Made by a program: the position numbers and the translations under genes | Assembly: GCF_900114715.1 (NCBI RefSeq) | Contig: NZ_FOTY01000004.1 | Span: forward strand, 124,001 to 188,000 | DNA from: Salibacterium qingdaonense | GTDB taxonomy: Bacteria > Bacillota > Bacilli > Bacillales > Marinococcaceae | Length of the DNA stretch: 64,000 nucleotides | Reading direction: 5' to 3' | The notes under the pieces: generated by a model | What the model was told of the DNA's origin: nothing | Database searches by the model: none | The model's input: only the letters and a program-made list of their open reading frames with translations | Part shown: positions 1-11,256 of the stretch, one piece after another | Numbering within the stretch: position 1 is the first letter of the stretch | Layout: every line of letters starts with the position of its first letter

Positions 1-58
1 CAATCAGTGACAGCTGCCACCATGTCAGTCCGCTGTCTTCTTTGTTCTTCATTGTCAT
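1..58 (-). CDS. Amino-acid permease, N-terminal fragment (cut by window edge)
   Basis: Only the first 19 codons are inside the window. They begin at an ATG (56-58, reverse strand) preceded by a strong ribosome site TAAGGAGG at 63-70. The peptide ends in GLTWWQLSLI, which is the usual opening of APC-superfamily amino-acid permeases of Bacillaceae, just before the first membrane helix. The substrate cannot be told from this piece. The gene runs leftward out of the window. Confidence 0.55.
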   Translation of the reverse strand, partial: MTMKNKEDSGLTWWQLSLI

Positions 59-243
59 GTTTCCTCCTTACCCGTCCACTGATATTAGTGTTGATGTTTT
101 GTGATTCTTTATTCGATTTTGTTTAGAATAAGAGAAGCAGCACCATTTCATTGTTTTCACACATAAATTTGCTGTTTTAGAGTCAATCTAGTAAAGGAAC
201 GACATTCATTTTTCATCTTGAAGCTGATGTAAAAGGTGGTTGT

Positions 244-927
244 ATGCTTTCTTTTATTGGATCCCTGCTATTTTTATTTTTTACAGCGATTCTCGTTGTC
301 CGACTTATGGGAAAAACAGCGCTTGCCCAATTCACGCCTCATGATTTCACAGCTATATTTTTCATCATTGCTATGGCGATGAACCCAATTGATGCTGACA
401 GTATAGGAAAAGCCCTTGTTGGTATTCTGCTCATCATCACCCTTCATCTTTCTTTTGCGAGGTTGAGTTTATACAACCACCTTAACCGTTTTCTCATCGG
501 AGAACCTGCGATATTAATCAAGCACGGGAAGCTGAATCGTTCGAATCTAAAAAAAAGCCGATTTTCCCTTGCTGAACTGCTTTCGAGTGTAAGAAGTCAG
601 GGGTACAAGGATTTAACTACTATTCAATACGCCATTCTTGAGCCAAACGGTGCCATCAGCGTGCTGCCAAAAGAAAGTACAATCCCCGTTACAAAACACG
701 ACGCAGGTATCGAACCTTATTACCAAGGTTTTCCTGTTGCTGTTATCGTAGAAGGAGATATTCAGCATGAACATTTAAAAATGATTGATAAAGACGAAAC
801 ATGGCTGAAGCACGCGGTGCAAAAAGCAGGTTTTGGCAGTATCCGACACGTGTTTTTTGCCGTCGTTAAGGATCCGGAACATTCCTTAATTATAGATAAT
901 GGACACGGAGCGATCCGGGAGTATTAA
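244..927 (+). CDS. DUF421 / YetF-family membrane protein
   Basis: This 227-residue protein has hydrophobic segments at about residues 1-20, 33-50 and 55-75, followed by a soluble domain of about 150 residues. That is the architecture of the DUF421 (YetF/YdfS/YrbG) family, whose C-terminal part lies in the cytosol. Family members have been linked to spore or envelope functions, but the biochemical role is unclear. The start follows an AAGGTGG ribosome site. A 185 bp gap separates it from the divergent permease, and the cupin gene follows in the same direction after 84 bp. Confidence 0.8.
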   Translation: MLSFIGSLLFLFFTAILVVRLMGKTALAQFTPHDFTAIFFIIAMAMNPIDADSIGKALVGILLIITLHLSFARLSLYNHLNRFLIGEPAILIKHGKLNRSNLKKSRFSLAELLSSVRSQGYKDLTTIQYAILEPNGAISVLPKESTIPVTKHDAGIEPYYQGFPVAVIVEGDIQHEHLKMIDKDETWLKHAVQKAGFGSIRHVFFAVVKDPEHSLIIDNGHGAIREY

Positions 928-1011
928 TCATGCTGAAATAAGGACCTCCATGCACCCTCCCTGGGCGTGCAGCATATGATATAGAGACTGCCGAAAAGGG
1001 AGGGATCAAGT

Positions 1012-1443
1012 ATGTACTCTTATAGAGATACGCACGATTATGGATCCAATCCATATATCGTTAATATCAAAGAAGCAGCGATACAAAATCGGACATTCCG
1101 GACAGCATTGTGGACAGGGAATCATCTACAGGTAACGGTCATGAGTATTCCTGCAGGAAGCGATATCGGGCTGGAAGTACATCCTGATGTGGATCAGTTT
1201 TTACGGATTGAAGGCGGAGAAGGCCTTGTCCGGATGGGGAATTCAGAAAATAATATTTTTTTCCAGAAGAGAGTGTTTGATGATGACGCTGTCATGGTAC
1301 CAGCCGGGATATGGCATAATTTAATTAATACAGGAGATAAGCCGTTAAAACTCTATACCATTTATGCACCGCCGGAACATCCATTCGGAACCATTCATCA
1401 CACGAAAAACGATGCCGCAGCAGACGAAAACAAATATGACTGA
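1012..1443 (+). CDS. Cupin-domain protein
   Basis: This is a 143-residue single-domain cupin. Cupin motif 1 is visible around residues 50-70 (GLEVHPDVDQFLRIEGGEG), with the metal-site His and Glu partly conserved. Motif 2 (PAGIWHNLINTG) lies around residues 103-114. Such small cupins bind a divalent metal and include sugar isomerases and dioxygenase-like enzymes; the substrate cannot be read from the sequence. A GGGAGG ribosome site precedes the ATG. The C-terminal tail is Asn/Asp/Lys rich and probably disordered. It is followed by a hairpin at 1453-1484. Confidence 0.8.
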   Translation: MYSYRDTHDYGSNPYIVNIKEAAIQNRTFRTALWTGNHLQVTVMSIPAGSDIGLEVHPDVDQFLRIEGGEGLVRMGNSENNIFFQKRVFDDDAVMVPAGIWHNLINTGDKPLKLYTIYAPPEHPFGTIHHTKNDAAADENKYD

Positions 1444-1452
1444 AAAACTCAG

Positions 1453-1484
1453 GGCAGGAGTGTTATATAAAATCGACTCCTGCC
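1453..1484 (+). terminator. Hairpin downstream of the cupin gene
   Basis: A perfect 9-bp inverted repeat (GGCAGGAGT ... ACTCCTGCC) with a 14-nt loop starts 10 bp after the cupin stop. The following bases are not T-rich, so it may be a weak terminator or an mRNA-stabilising hairpin. The rest of 1485-1680 holds no gene that I can support. Confidence 0.5.
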
Positions 1485-1556
1485 GTTCAATAAAATGATA
1501 AATGTTATAGGGAGGCAGGGGAGTTCAAAGAACAAAGCAAATATCTTAAAGATCTA

Positions 1557-1590
<34 letters not shown>

Positions 1591-1680
1591 GCGGAGTGTG
1601 TTTTATTATTGTATCAAAAGTTAAGTTTACTTCAGTTTTTGAGACGGAACGAAATAATATGGATTCATTAATTTTATTTT

Positions 1681-2313
1681 TTATTCAACCAGCCATCTGG
1701 CTTCAAATATAACTACTTTTTCATCCTTGTTAATGATACGCTTTCGATGTTCTTCTTTATACCAGTTGTTTGATATTTGATCCCCTGATCTCATAATGGC
1801 CAGTGGCGATACGCCGCCTGCTTCAATGGGAATGTTTTTCACATTCGTATAAGTAGTCGAATCAAACACGAATGGCAGGTTCACTATATTCTGCGCCATC
1901 CCTTGAGATACCGTTTCCTTTTCTTTCACTTTTTTATCTCCTATGATCAGCTTCAGCGGAGTAACCTCTTCTTCCCTGCTCTGTTCCCGGTCTATACCAA
2001 AAACGATTTCCTCTAATTCCTCCTCTTCCCTGTTCATTAACCCGTACTTGAAACCACTCGTGGATGCTTCATCCAGTTTTTCTCCATTCCTGTAAACATT
2101 CATAACGAGCTCTACTGCCTGAATCTGTTCAGGAAACGTTCCCGATACATTATACGCCTCGGAATAGTTCAGCCCCATGTCAAGGTATCTTTGTTCATCA
2201 CCTGTCAGCTCCTTATGTTTGAGCTCCGGCTCTGACTGTGTTCCGCCTGCACTGCAGGCTGCCAAAAAAACTGCCAGCAATGCAGCAGTAAAAACGCCTC
2301 GTTTCATCTCCAA
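1681..2313 (-). CDS. Predicted lipoprotein of unknown function
   Basis: The 210-residue product has a lipoprotein signal peptide: basic MEMKR, a hydrophobic stretch, then the lipobox LAAC with the lipidated Cys at about residue 20. A short low-complexity linker follows (SAGGTQSEPEL). The mature part is rich in Glu and Lys and shows no motif I recognise, so it is an extracytoplasmic membrane-anchored protein of unknown role. It is monocistronic. About 600 bp without a supported gene lie upstream (2314-2913), holding a repeat element and a terminator. Confidence 0.7.
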   Translation of the reverse strand: MEMKRGVFTAALLAVFLAACSAGGTQSEPELKHKELTGDEQRYLDMGLNYSEAYNVSGTFPEQIQAVELVMNVYRNGEKLDEASTSGFKYGLMNREEEELEEIVFGIDREQSREEEVTPLKLIIGDKKVKEKETVSQGMAQNIVNLPFVFDSTTYTNVKNIPIEAGGVSPLAIMRSGDQISNNWYKEEHRKRIINKDEKVVIFEARWLVE

Positions 2314-2594
2314 AACTCTCCTCTTTTTTTATCTATTTCTTCCACTTATTAGAATAACAGGAATGGAGTAAAAGCATAAACACTTTCTTTTAAAAAAGCA
2401 GTAAGGTTGATCAGCTGCATTCCCGTGCGGACACTTCAAACGTCATCATGAACGGCTTTGCGTGACGTTTATCCGGCAATCTGTTGTAAAAAAATACGTA
2501 AGCGCCCACGCCTGTTGATTTACCATATAAAGGAATGGGAAAGGGTTCTATGAGGAGGGTGCATCTGTGATCAAAGCATGTATCCCCCTTTCTT
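2314..2594. other. Gene-poor spacer with a short inverted repeat
   Basis: No convincing coding region is present. An 8-bp inverted repeat (AAACGTCA at 2438-2445 and TGACGTTT at 2463-2470) is the only structure seen. A GAGGAGGG ribosome-site-like string near 2551 precedes a GTG, but that frame runs straight into the interspersed repeat, so it is not called. Confidence 0.4.
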
Positions 2595-2722
2595 TTTCGT
2601 TGGACGGAGCCGTCTGCCCGACTCCAGCGGGAGAAGCGTCAGCCGAAGATCACCGGGTGATTTTCCCGGTAGCTGAGGCGACGCCCGCGGAAAGCGGGCA
2701 GGAAAGGCGGAGTCCAACGAAA
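2595..2722. repeat. Bacillaceae interspersed intergenic repeat
   Basis: A 128-bp element is bounded by an 11-bp inverted repeat (TTTCGTTGGAC at 2595-2605 and GTCCAACGAAA at 2712-2722). It holds nested complementary blocks (CTGCCCG with CGGGCAG, CCGCGGAAAGCGGGC, ACTCCAGCGGGAG). Elements with this core are common between genes in halophilic and alkaliphilic Bacillaceae; I recognise the pattern from general knowledge and did not search. It is GC-richer than its surroundings and would fold into a long cruciform-like RNA. No second copy was noticed in this window. Confidence 0.65.
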
Positions 2723-2845
2723 CGCTACCTATATTTGGATAATCAACAGCCGTGGTAAGCGCCGGGTCCCGTTGTCCGCGGCAAAAACCAGGTGGGCACT
2801 GACGGAGCAATACCTCTCCCGCACGCTGGAATTCAAGGTACAATA

Positions 2846-2885
2846 AAAATTCCGAACCATACATGGAAGAATGGTTCGGAATTTT
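2846..2885. terminator. Bidirectional intrinsic terminator
   Basis: A perfect 15-bp stem (AAAATTCCGAACCAT with ATGGTTCGGAATTTT) and a 10-nt loop carry A/T tracts at both ends. It lies just downstream of the YdjM-like gene, which ends at 2914 on the reverse strand, and would also stop forward transcription from the repeat region. Confidence 0.8.
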
Positions 2886-2913
2886 ATTATCTATTCCTGG
2901 CGGTAAACCGGTA

Positions 2914-3405
2914 TTAGATAAAATGTACACCGAAATACACAATCCAGCAGAGCATGAGAAAGGAAACAGCTCCCTCGCCTGTTTTCGACCCAGTTTTTGT
3001 CGTCAGGGGAAAAGAAATTTTCTGTTTCACCGGATAGAGGAGATGGATGCCCTGCGGGGTCATCATATCGAGAAGCAGATGACTGACTGCACCGATTGTG
3101 AGCCCGTACTGAACAGCCATGCCCCAGTCGTAGGGAATTAAACCGGAGCAGAAATAAAGGAACACCATAAAGAGTATGCTGTGTGTGATGCTCCGGTGCC
3201 CGAATAATTTCTGTATCATCGTAGATACCGGACGGGTCCTTCTTCCAATCCATGAAAACGGCTGACAGATATCTGGTAACAGCCCTCCGATCAGAACGGC
3301 AGCTGTATATACAGCTGCTTCCGGGCCGGCCAAAGAAAAGGATCCAGCCCAGTATACCGCAGTTCCTGCAGCTAATGCGCCTATAGTGTGTGTACCTGCA
3401 TTCAT
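2914..3405 (-). CDS. YdjM-like membrane protein (metal-dependent hydrolase family)
   Basis: This is a 163-residue integral membrane protein. Family signatures are a GGLLPDICQP block near residue 42, FGHRSITHSI near residue 70 and SHLLLDMMTPQG near residue 110. The Asp and His residues of these blocks are the presumed metal ligands of the YdjM/DUF457 'membrane-bound metal-dependent hydrolase' family. The start chosen is the second ATG, because GGAAGGA inside the longer frame sits 9 bases before it. The substrate is unknown. It lies downstream of parC on the same strand and ends at a strong terminator. Confidence 0.75.
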   Translation of the reverse strand: MNAGTHTIGALAAGTAVYWAGSFSLAGPEAAVYTAAVLIGGLLPDICQPFSWIGRRTRPVSTMIQKLFGHRSITHSILFMVFLYFCSGLIPYDWGMAVQYGLTIGAVSHLLLDMMTPQGIHLLYPVKQKISFPLTTKTGSKTGEGAVSFLMLCWIVYFGVHFI

Positions 3406-3446
3406 GATGTCGTATCCTTCCATTGTTGTATTGCGGTATTTTGTTT

Positions 3447-5918
3447 TTAGTTATTCGACTCTTTATTCCCTTCGTTTGCTTTCTGCAGGGATTGATAATC
3501 CAGAGCCGGCCAGGCATCGGTGACTGTCCCGAGTTCTTTGGTGTCGATAACAAACGAACCATTACTGTACCGGTCACTTCGCCGCATACTTCCGACGTCT
3601 TCGGTCTTTAAAGCGCCCGTTTCCGTTTGAATCCGCAGTCCATTTTCCTTTCCATCCCACGGCTGCAGGCTTGAAATAAGATGCGGATTCTGTTTCAATT
3701 CACGAAGCATAACAAGGCCCCGCTTCGCACGGCTGGATGTATCAAATTCTTTCAGCGGCATCTTCTTCACCGCACCACGATGCGTAACAATTACTGTTTC
3801 GGGCGGACCATCCGGGGATATCGAGAATCCGTTCACCACAGAATCTCCGGTTTTCAGATCGATTCCTTTTACCCCGGCGGCACGCTGTCCTACCGGTGTC
3901 ACTTCTTCCTCTGCAAAGCGAAGGCCGTAACCAAAATTTGTAGCAATAAATATCTCTTTTGATCCATCCGTAATATCTACATTTACAAGTCTGTCGTTTT
4001 CTTTCAGCTTCACAGCCACAAGGGCTCTGGAATAACGCTGTGCCTGGTAAGCGGAAAGCACTGTCTTTTTCACCACGCCGTTTTTTGTGAAGAATGTGAG
4101 ATAATGCTCATCGGAGAATTCAGAGACCGGGATTACCCTGACAAGCGAATCATCCGCTTCAAGTGGTACAATATTGCCGATATGCTGACCGTTGTCTTTC
4201 CAGCGGATATCAGAAAGCTCATGAACCGGCATGTAAACATACTGTCCTTTTTCCGTGAACAGCAGCAATGTATCTGTCGTATTCCGCTCCGCCGCATACA
4301 AAAGATCATCCGATTCCTTCATCCCGGGCGGTTCCTCATTAGAGGCGGAATAAGACCGGTAGCTGGTTCGTTTAATATATCCTTCTTTTGTGGCACTGAC
4401 AATGACATTCTCTGACGGTACTATGACTTCCAGATCTATTTTGAGTTCTTCAATTTCCTCTTCAATGACACTGCGCCGTTCCTCATTATATGTTTTTTTC
4501 ACGTAGGCAAGCTTGTCTTTAATGACGTTAAGCAGTTTCGATTCACTCGCTAAAATGCCCCGCAGTTTCTCGATTTGTTCTGCCAGGTCTTCCGCCTCTT
4601 TTTCCAGCGTCGTAATGTCTGTGTTTGTCAGCCTGTAAAGCTGCAGCGTGACAATTGCTTCGGCCTGTTCTTCGGTGAAATCAAAGGACGCTGTCAGGTT
4701 TGTTTTGGCATCCCGTTTATCATTGGATCCTCTAATAATTTCAATAACCTGATCGAGAACCGAAATGGCCTTTTTCAGTCCTTCCACGATATGCTGCCGT
4801 CGTTCCGCTTTATTGAGTTCATATTGGGAACGATTGGTGACAACCTCTTTTTGGTGGGAGATATAGGCCTGCAGTAATTGTTTCAAGCCGAGCAGCTGCG
4901 GCGTTTTATTGTGGATGGCTACCATGTTGAAGTTGTAGGATACCTGCAGATCGGTGTTTTTATATAAGTAATTCAACACTCCCTGCGGATCTGCTTCCTT
5001 CTTCAGCTCAATCACGATACGAAGGCCGGTCCGATCCGTATCATCCCGGACTTCCGCAATCCCTTCCACCTTTTTGTCAAAACGAATTTCATCCATCCGC
5101 TTTACCAGGTTGGATTTCACGACTTCATACGGAAGTTCTGTTACAGCAATCTGCTTTCTTCCGCCTTTCAGCGTTTCAATCTCGGTTTTCGAGCGTACGA
5201 CCACTTTTCCTCTGCCTGTTTCATACGCTTTTTTGATACCGTCGGTTCCCTGAACAATACCGCCTGTCGGGAAATCCGGTCCTTTCATTACTGTCATCAG
5301 ATCATCCACTGTACAGGCTGGATTATTAATTTCCATCAGCGCAGCATCGATGACTTCTCCCAGCTGATGAGGCGGGATATCCGTCGCATAGCCCGATGAT
5401 ATTCCCGTGGATCCATTTACAAGCAGGTTCGGATACATCGCAGGAAGAACAACAGGCTCTTCAATCGAATCATCAAAGTTCGGAATGTATTCCACCGTAT
5501 TTTTTTCGATATCCTGCAGCATTTCCACTGATATGGAAGAAAGTCTTGCTTCAGTATAACGCATCGCCGCCGGCGGATCTCCATCAATGGAACCATTGTT
5601 TCCGTGCATTTCGACAAGCGGATGACGGCCCTTCCAGTCCTGACTCATCCGCACCATCGCTTCATACACAGACGAATCTCCGTGCGGATGATAATTCCCG
5701 ATAACATTTCCTACTGTTTTTGCCGCTTTCCGGAACGGTTTATCAGCAGTATTGCCGTCCTGCAGCATCGCATAAAGAATACGACGCTGCACCGGCTTCA
5801 GTCCGTCTCTTGCATCAGGAAGCGCCCGCTCCTGAATAATGTATTTACTATAACGGCCGAAACGGTCGCCGAGCACTTCCTCCAGTGGTAAATCCAGGTG
5901 TTTTTCTGCCTCAGTCAC
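3447..5918 (-). CDS. parC: DNA topoisomerase IV subunit A
   Basis: ParC (823 residues) is the DNA-cleaving subunit that, with ParE, decatenates chromosomes after replication. The N-terminal winged-helix and breakage-rejoining domain holds the [14 protein letters not shown] segment around residues 72-85, the quinolone-resistance region, with Ser and Glu at the wild-type positions. The catalytic Tyr lies near residue 120 in [11 protein letters not shown]. The C-terminal beta-pinwheel begins around residue 500. Length matches Bacillus ParC (about 806). The gene starts 3 bp after the parE stop, so the two are translationally linked. ParC rather than GyrA is chosen from the parE neighbour and gene order. 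Confidence 0.96.
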   Translation of the reverse strand: MTEAEKHLDLPLEEVLGDRFGRYSKYIIQERALPDARDGLKPVQRRILYAMLQDGNTADKPFRKAAKTVGNVIGNYHPHGDSSVYEAMVRMSQDWKGRHPLVEMHGNNGSIDGDPPAAMRYTEARLSSISVEMLQDIEKNTVEYIPNFDDSIEEPVVLPAMYPNLLVNGSTGISSGYATDIPPHQLGEVIDAALMEINNPACTVDDLMTVMKGPDFPTGGIVQGTDGIKKAYETGRGKVVVRSKTEIETLKGGRKQIAVTELPYEVVKSNLVKRMDEIRFDKKVEGIAEVRDDTDRTGLRIVIELKKEADPQGVLNYLYKNTDLQVSYNFNMVAIHNKTPQLLGLKQLLQAYISHQKEVVTNRSQYELNKAERRQHIVEGLKKAISVLDQVIEIIRGSNDKRDAKTNLTASFDFTEEQAEAIVTLQLYRLTNTDITTLEKEAEDLAEQIEKLRGILASESKLLNVIKDKLAYVKKTYNEERRSVIEEEIEELKIDLEVIVPSENVIVSATKEGYIKRTSYRSYSASNEEPPGMKESDDLLYAAERNTTDTLLLFTEKGQYVYMPVHELSDIRWKDNGQHIGNIVPLEADDSLVRVIPVSEFSDEHYLTFFTKNGVVKKTVLSAYQAQRYSRALVAVKLKENDRLVNVDITDGSKEIFIATNFGYGLRFAEEEVTPVGQRAAGVKGIDLKTGDSVVNGFSISPDGPPETVIVTHRGAVKKMPLKEFDTSSRAKRGLVMLRELKQNPHLISSLQPWDGKENGLRIQTETGALKTEDVGSMRRSDRYSNGSFVIDTKELGTVTDAWPALDYQSLQKANEGNKESNN

Positions 5919-5921
5919 GAT

Positions 5922-7928
<2,007 letters not shown>

Positions 7929-8045
7929 CTATAACACATAAATCCAGAACGTACGTTTTATTTTTTTATAATCTGAAAATAAAACCCCCGGCGGAAAACG
8001 TAATCTATCCACCGGTATATTATTCTTTTTCCGCTGTGCAATGAG

Positions 8046-8076
8046 AAACGCTCATCTGCAAAAAGGATGAGCGTTT
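8046..8076. terminator. Intrinsic terminator after yneT
   Basis: An 11-bp perfect stem (AAACGCTCATC with GATGAGCGTTT) lies 9 bp beyond the yneT stop on the reverse strand and insulates yneT from parE. Confidence 0.75.
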
Positions 8077-8084
8077 GTCCATCA

Positions 8085-8507
8085 TCAAGATAACCGCGCA
8101 AGTTCAACCTTGATACACTTATCCATAATGACCATCATCCCGGCCTGCTCAGCAGTACGCGCAGCTTCCTCGCTCACCAGTTCCAGCTGGGTCCAGAAAA
8201 CATCCGGAACATCAGGCATCGCAGCAGCTTCAGCCGCAACTTCCGGAAGATGCTCTCTACGCCGGAACACATTGACGATATCAACGTGTTCCTCAATATC
8301 ACCAAGGCGGGCAGCTGCTTTTTCTCCGAGCACTTCGCGGGCGTTGGGATTGACGGGGATAATGCGGTACCCCGCTTCCTGTGCCGCCTTACTGACCTGC
8401 CAGGAGGTCCGGGAGGGTTTATCGGAAAGGCCGACAACTGCAATGGTGGTGCTTTTGTTCAATATAGCAGCTGTTCTGTCTTCGGAAGGATTCTGAAATG
8501 TAACCAT
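8085..8507 (-). CDS. yneT: CoA-binding domain protein YneT
   Basis: This 140-residue single-domain protein has a Rossmann CoA-binding fold. The glycine-rich start IAVVGLSDKPSRTSW (residues 22-36) and IIPVNPNAREVLG (residues 49-61) are typical of the YneT/YccU family. The role is unknown; homologues resemble the CoA-binding domain of succinyl-CoA synthetase without the catalytic part. In B. subtilis it sits directly before parE-parC, as here. The upstream neighbour plsY (yneS) of B. subtilis is replaced by the opuF genes. Confidence 0.85.
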   Translation of the reverse strand: MVTFQNPSEDRTAAILNKSTTIAVVGLSDKPSRTSWQVSKAAQEAGYRIIPVNPNAREVLGEKAAARLGDIEEHVDIVNVFRRREHLPEVAAEAAAMPDVPDVFWTQLELVSEEAARTAEQAGMMVIMDKCIKVELARLS

Positions 8508-8532
8508 TTCTTATCTTCTCCTTTTCTATAGA

Positions 8533-10065
8533 TTAGTCAAAAAATCCATTATCCGTCAAGTACTCTCTAGCAACAATGCTTGGATCCGCGTCATTATAAT
8601 CGACCATATAGTTCATCTGCTGCATTTCTTCATTGGTGATTTCACCGGAAAGCTGGTTTAAAATACGATCCAGTTCCGGATGGGCATCCAGAGTTTTCTG
8701 TTTCATAAGCGGAGCACCTTGGTAAGGCGGGAACAGATTTTCATTATCTTCGAGAACGCGCATGTTGTATTCCACGATGTCGGCACTGGTGAAATAGGCG
8801 TCAATAATATCGACTTCTCCTGCTTCCAGCGCACGGGCGCGCAGTCCTGCATCCATCGTTTCCACATTCTCAAACGTTAAACCATACACGTCCTGAATAC
8901 CCAGATACCCATCTTGGCGGTCGGCGAATTCAAACGTGAATCCCGGCGTTAACTGATCCGTATACGGTCCTAAATCTGAAATGGTTTCAATGTCCAGTTC
9001 CTGTGCCTGCTGTTCTCTCATAGCAAGAGCATACGTATTGTTGAACTGCATCGGTTCAAGGTATGCCATATTGTATTCCCGGGCCATGCCCTTGGCAGCA
9101 CGTTCATATACTTCCTCTTCCGTACTTCCCGATGAAGCAGTCTGATCCAGCAGGGCTGCCATGGCAGTGCCGGTGAATTCGGGGTAGATATCTATTTCAT
9201 CAACCTGCAGTGCATTAAAGGCAGCATCGGTACTGCCAAAGCCGGACTGCACTTCTACATTCAAATCTGTCTCATTTTCTATCAAATGATGGTACATATT
9301 GGCGATAATCTCCGGTTCTGCCCCCATCTTACCACCGATGACAAGATCGGGTTTTTGATTAAAGGAAAAAAGCGGGACCGCGACAACAAGAAGAGACGCA
9401 CCGAGCACAGCGGCAACCGGGGTCAAGGCTTTACCCTTGGACGTTTTTTCAGTTACCCGGAGTATAAAATCAAAAAACAGTGCAAGTAAAGCAGCAGGTA
9501 TAGCTCCAAGCAGAATATAAGCGTTATCCGCCCGATCGATGCCGGTCATAATAAAGTCACCGAGTCCTCCCGCGCTGATCAGTGCAGCCAGGGTGGCGGT
9601 TCCAACGATAAGCACCATGGATGTTCGGATACCAGCCATAATAACCGGGATCGCCATCGGGAGCTCTACTTTGCGCAAGCGGCGGAAGGAAGACATTCCC
9701 ATACCGGTGGCTGCTTCTTTAATCGCGGGGTCGACTTCGCTGATTCCCGTATACGTATTTCGCAGAATAGGCAGGAGTGCATAAGCCGTCAGAGCAACAA
9801 CGGCCGGCAGCGTACCGATTTCATTAAGAATAAGAATCATAAAGCCTAGCAATGCAAGACTTGGAATTGTCTGAAGTACCGCAGCAGCACCGATAACCGG
9901 TTCTGCCACCCGTTTTTTCCTGGATAGGTAGATACCGAGTGGCACCGATATAAAAACAGCACATAACAAAGCAAGCAGTGACATATGTATGTGCTCCCAA
10001 AGCAGTGTCCAGAACATGTTCTGCCGGTTCTGGAAAAGGTCCAGCATCTCCTGGAAAATTCCCAT
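8533..10065 (-). CDS. opuFB: Osmoprotectant ABC transporter, fused permease and substrate-binding protein
   Basis: This 510-residue hybrid protein combines two modules. Residues 1-215 form a permease with about six membrane helices and a coupling segment near residues 107-150. Residues 235-510 form a periplasmic-type substrate-binding domain of the QAT (OpuCC/ProX) class, starting at PDLVIGGKMGAEPEI. Fusion of binding protein to the transmembrane subunit is the hallmark of the OpuF system for glycine betaine and related compatible solutes. The ATG directly abuts the stop of the ATPase gene upstream, so the pair is one operon. No separate binding-protein gene is adjacent. Confidence 0.88.
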   Translation of the reverse strand: MGIFQEMLDLFQNRQNMFWTLLWEHIHMSLLALLCAVFISVPLGIYLSRKKRVAEPVIGAAAVLQTIPSLALLGFMILILNEIGTLPAVVALTAYALLPILRNTYTGISEVDPAIKEAATGMGMSSFRRLRKVELPMAIPVIMAGIRTSMVLIVGTATLAALISAGGLGDFIMTGIDRADNAYILLGAIPAALLALFFDFILRVTEKTSKGKALTPVAAVLGASLLVVAVPLFSFNQKPDLVIGGKMGAEPEIIANMYHHLIENETDLNVEVQSGFGSTDAAFNALQVDEIDIYPEFTGTAMAALLDQTASSGSTEEEVYERAAKGMAREYNMAYLEPMQFNNTYALAMREQQAQELDIETISDLGPYTDQLTPGFTFEFADRQDGYLGIQDVYGLTFENVETMDAGLRARALEAGEVDIIDAYFTSADIVEYNMRVLEDNENLFPPYQGAPLMKQKTLDAHPELDRILNQLSGEITNEEMQQMNYMVDYNDADPSIVAREYLTDNGFFD

Positions 10066-11133
10066 CTATACAGACTCCTTTCCTGATTCCATATGAAACT
10101 GCTGCATGTACCGTACGATATCTTTATAACTCAGCACACCGATCAACTTCCCGTTTTCGATAACCGGAAGTGCATCGACATCGCTTGTTTCAAAGTACTC
10201 TACCGCTTTTTTCAGCACCGTCTCCGGTGACACTGTGATGGAGTGATCTTCTATTTTCCCTTCTCTGCTGCGTCCAAGAAATTGGTGATCGCTGTCGAAA
10301 ATATAAAGCGGAGCCGGGTATAGTGGGATGTTCGGAAGATCGGCCACATTTGCGCTGTGTTCGCTTTCCCGGCTCATCATCCTTTTGACAGGCGTATCCC
10401 ACTCATTGGTCCGGTCTCCAATAAAGTCCCGGACAAAGTCATTGACAGGATGATGAGTGAGCTCATGCGGTGTCCCTGTCTGAATGATCCGGCCTGATTC
10501 CATCAGGCAGATACGATCCCCGATTGCCAGAGCTTCGTCCATATCGTGGGTGACAAAGACAATGGTTTTCTGGATCCGGGATTGAAGATCCTTAATATCT
10601 TTTTGAAGCTGTTCTCTGGTTATTGGATCAAGTGCACTGAAAGGCTCGTCCATGATTAAAATTCCGGGGTCGGCTGCCAATGCGCGGGCAACCCCGACAC
10701 GCTGCTGTTCCCCGCCGGATAATTCCTTTGGCATCCGGCGCCTGTAAACGGATGGATCGAGTTCCACCATGTTCATCAGTTCGTCCACCCGCTCGGAAAT
10801 CTCATTTTTGCTCCACTTACGCATTTCCGGAACGACAGCGATATTTTCTTCGATTGTCATCGTCGGAAACAACGCAATCTGCTGGAGGACGTATCCGATA
10901 TTCCAGCGCAGTTCCTGCAGGTTCCAATCTTTTAACTCGTTTTCCTCGATGTAGAGCGTACCCGATGACGGTTCTATCAACCGATTGATCATTTTCAGCG
11001 TCGTTGTTTTCCCGCATCCGCTGGGACCGATTAAGACAAACAGTTCCCCTTTGTTTATTTCAGCCGTGAAATGATCAACAGCTTTTGTTCCATCTGGAAA
11101 AGATTTTGTAATGTTTTCAAACGTAATCATCAT
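10066..11133 (-). CDS. opuFA: Osmoprotectant ABC transporter ATP-binding protein
   Basis: This 355-residue ABC ATPase shows Walker A GPSGCGKTTT near residue 37, Q-loop VLQQIALFP, signature LSGGEQQRVGVARAL near residue 140, and Walker B ILIMDEPFSALD. After about residue 250 comes a CBS-type region ending in a well-formed repeat (DVDALPVIENGKLIGVLSY), as in OpuCA/OpuFA, where CBS domains sense ionic strength or nucleotides. It powers uptake through the fused opuFB product, whose start codon follows its stop codon immediately. It is first gene of the pair, with about 120 bp of leader before it. Confidence 0.9.
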   Translation of the reverse strand: MMITFENITKSFPDGTKAVDHFTAEINKGELFVLIGPSGCGKTTTLKMINRLIEPSSGTLYIEENELKDWNLQELRWNIGYVLQQIALFPTMTIEENIAVVPEMRKWSKNEISERVDELMNMVELDPSVYRRRMPKELSGGEQQRVGVARALAADPGILIMDEPFSALDPITREQLQKDIKDLQSRIQKTIVFVTHDMDEALAIGDRICLMESGRIIQTGTPHELTHHPVNDFVRDFIGDRTNEWDTPVKRMMSRESEHSANVADLPNIPLYPAPLYIFDSDHQFLGRSREGKIEDHSITVSPETVLKKAVEYFETSDVDALPVIENGKLIGVLSYKDIVRYMQQFHMESGKESV

Positions 11134-11256
11134 ACCGTTCCCCTCTTGTCAACAATAAGTAATCCGTGATACCTGTTCATATCACGTTTTTGGATTTTTT
11201 AAACCCGCTGCCGTACAGGCAGGTGAAATATACAGCTGCTTTCCGGCAGCTCATGC

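Noticed and set aside
2567-2942. Frames of 63 and 123 codons on both strands across the repeat element
   Set aside because: Both arise from the GC-rich interspersed repeat and its flanks. They overlap each other, match no family, and one runs into a terminator.
2891-3577. 228-codon reverse-strand frame overlapping the YdjM-like gene and the end of parC
   Set aside because: It is a shadow frame over two recognised genes; its Arg/Cys-rich composition is typical of out-of-frame reading.
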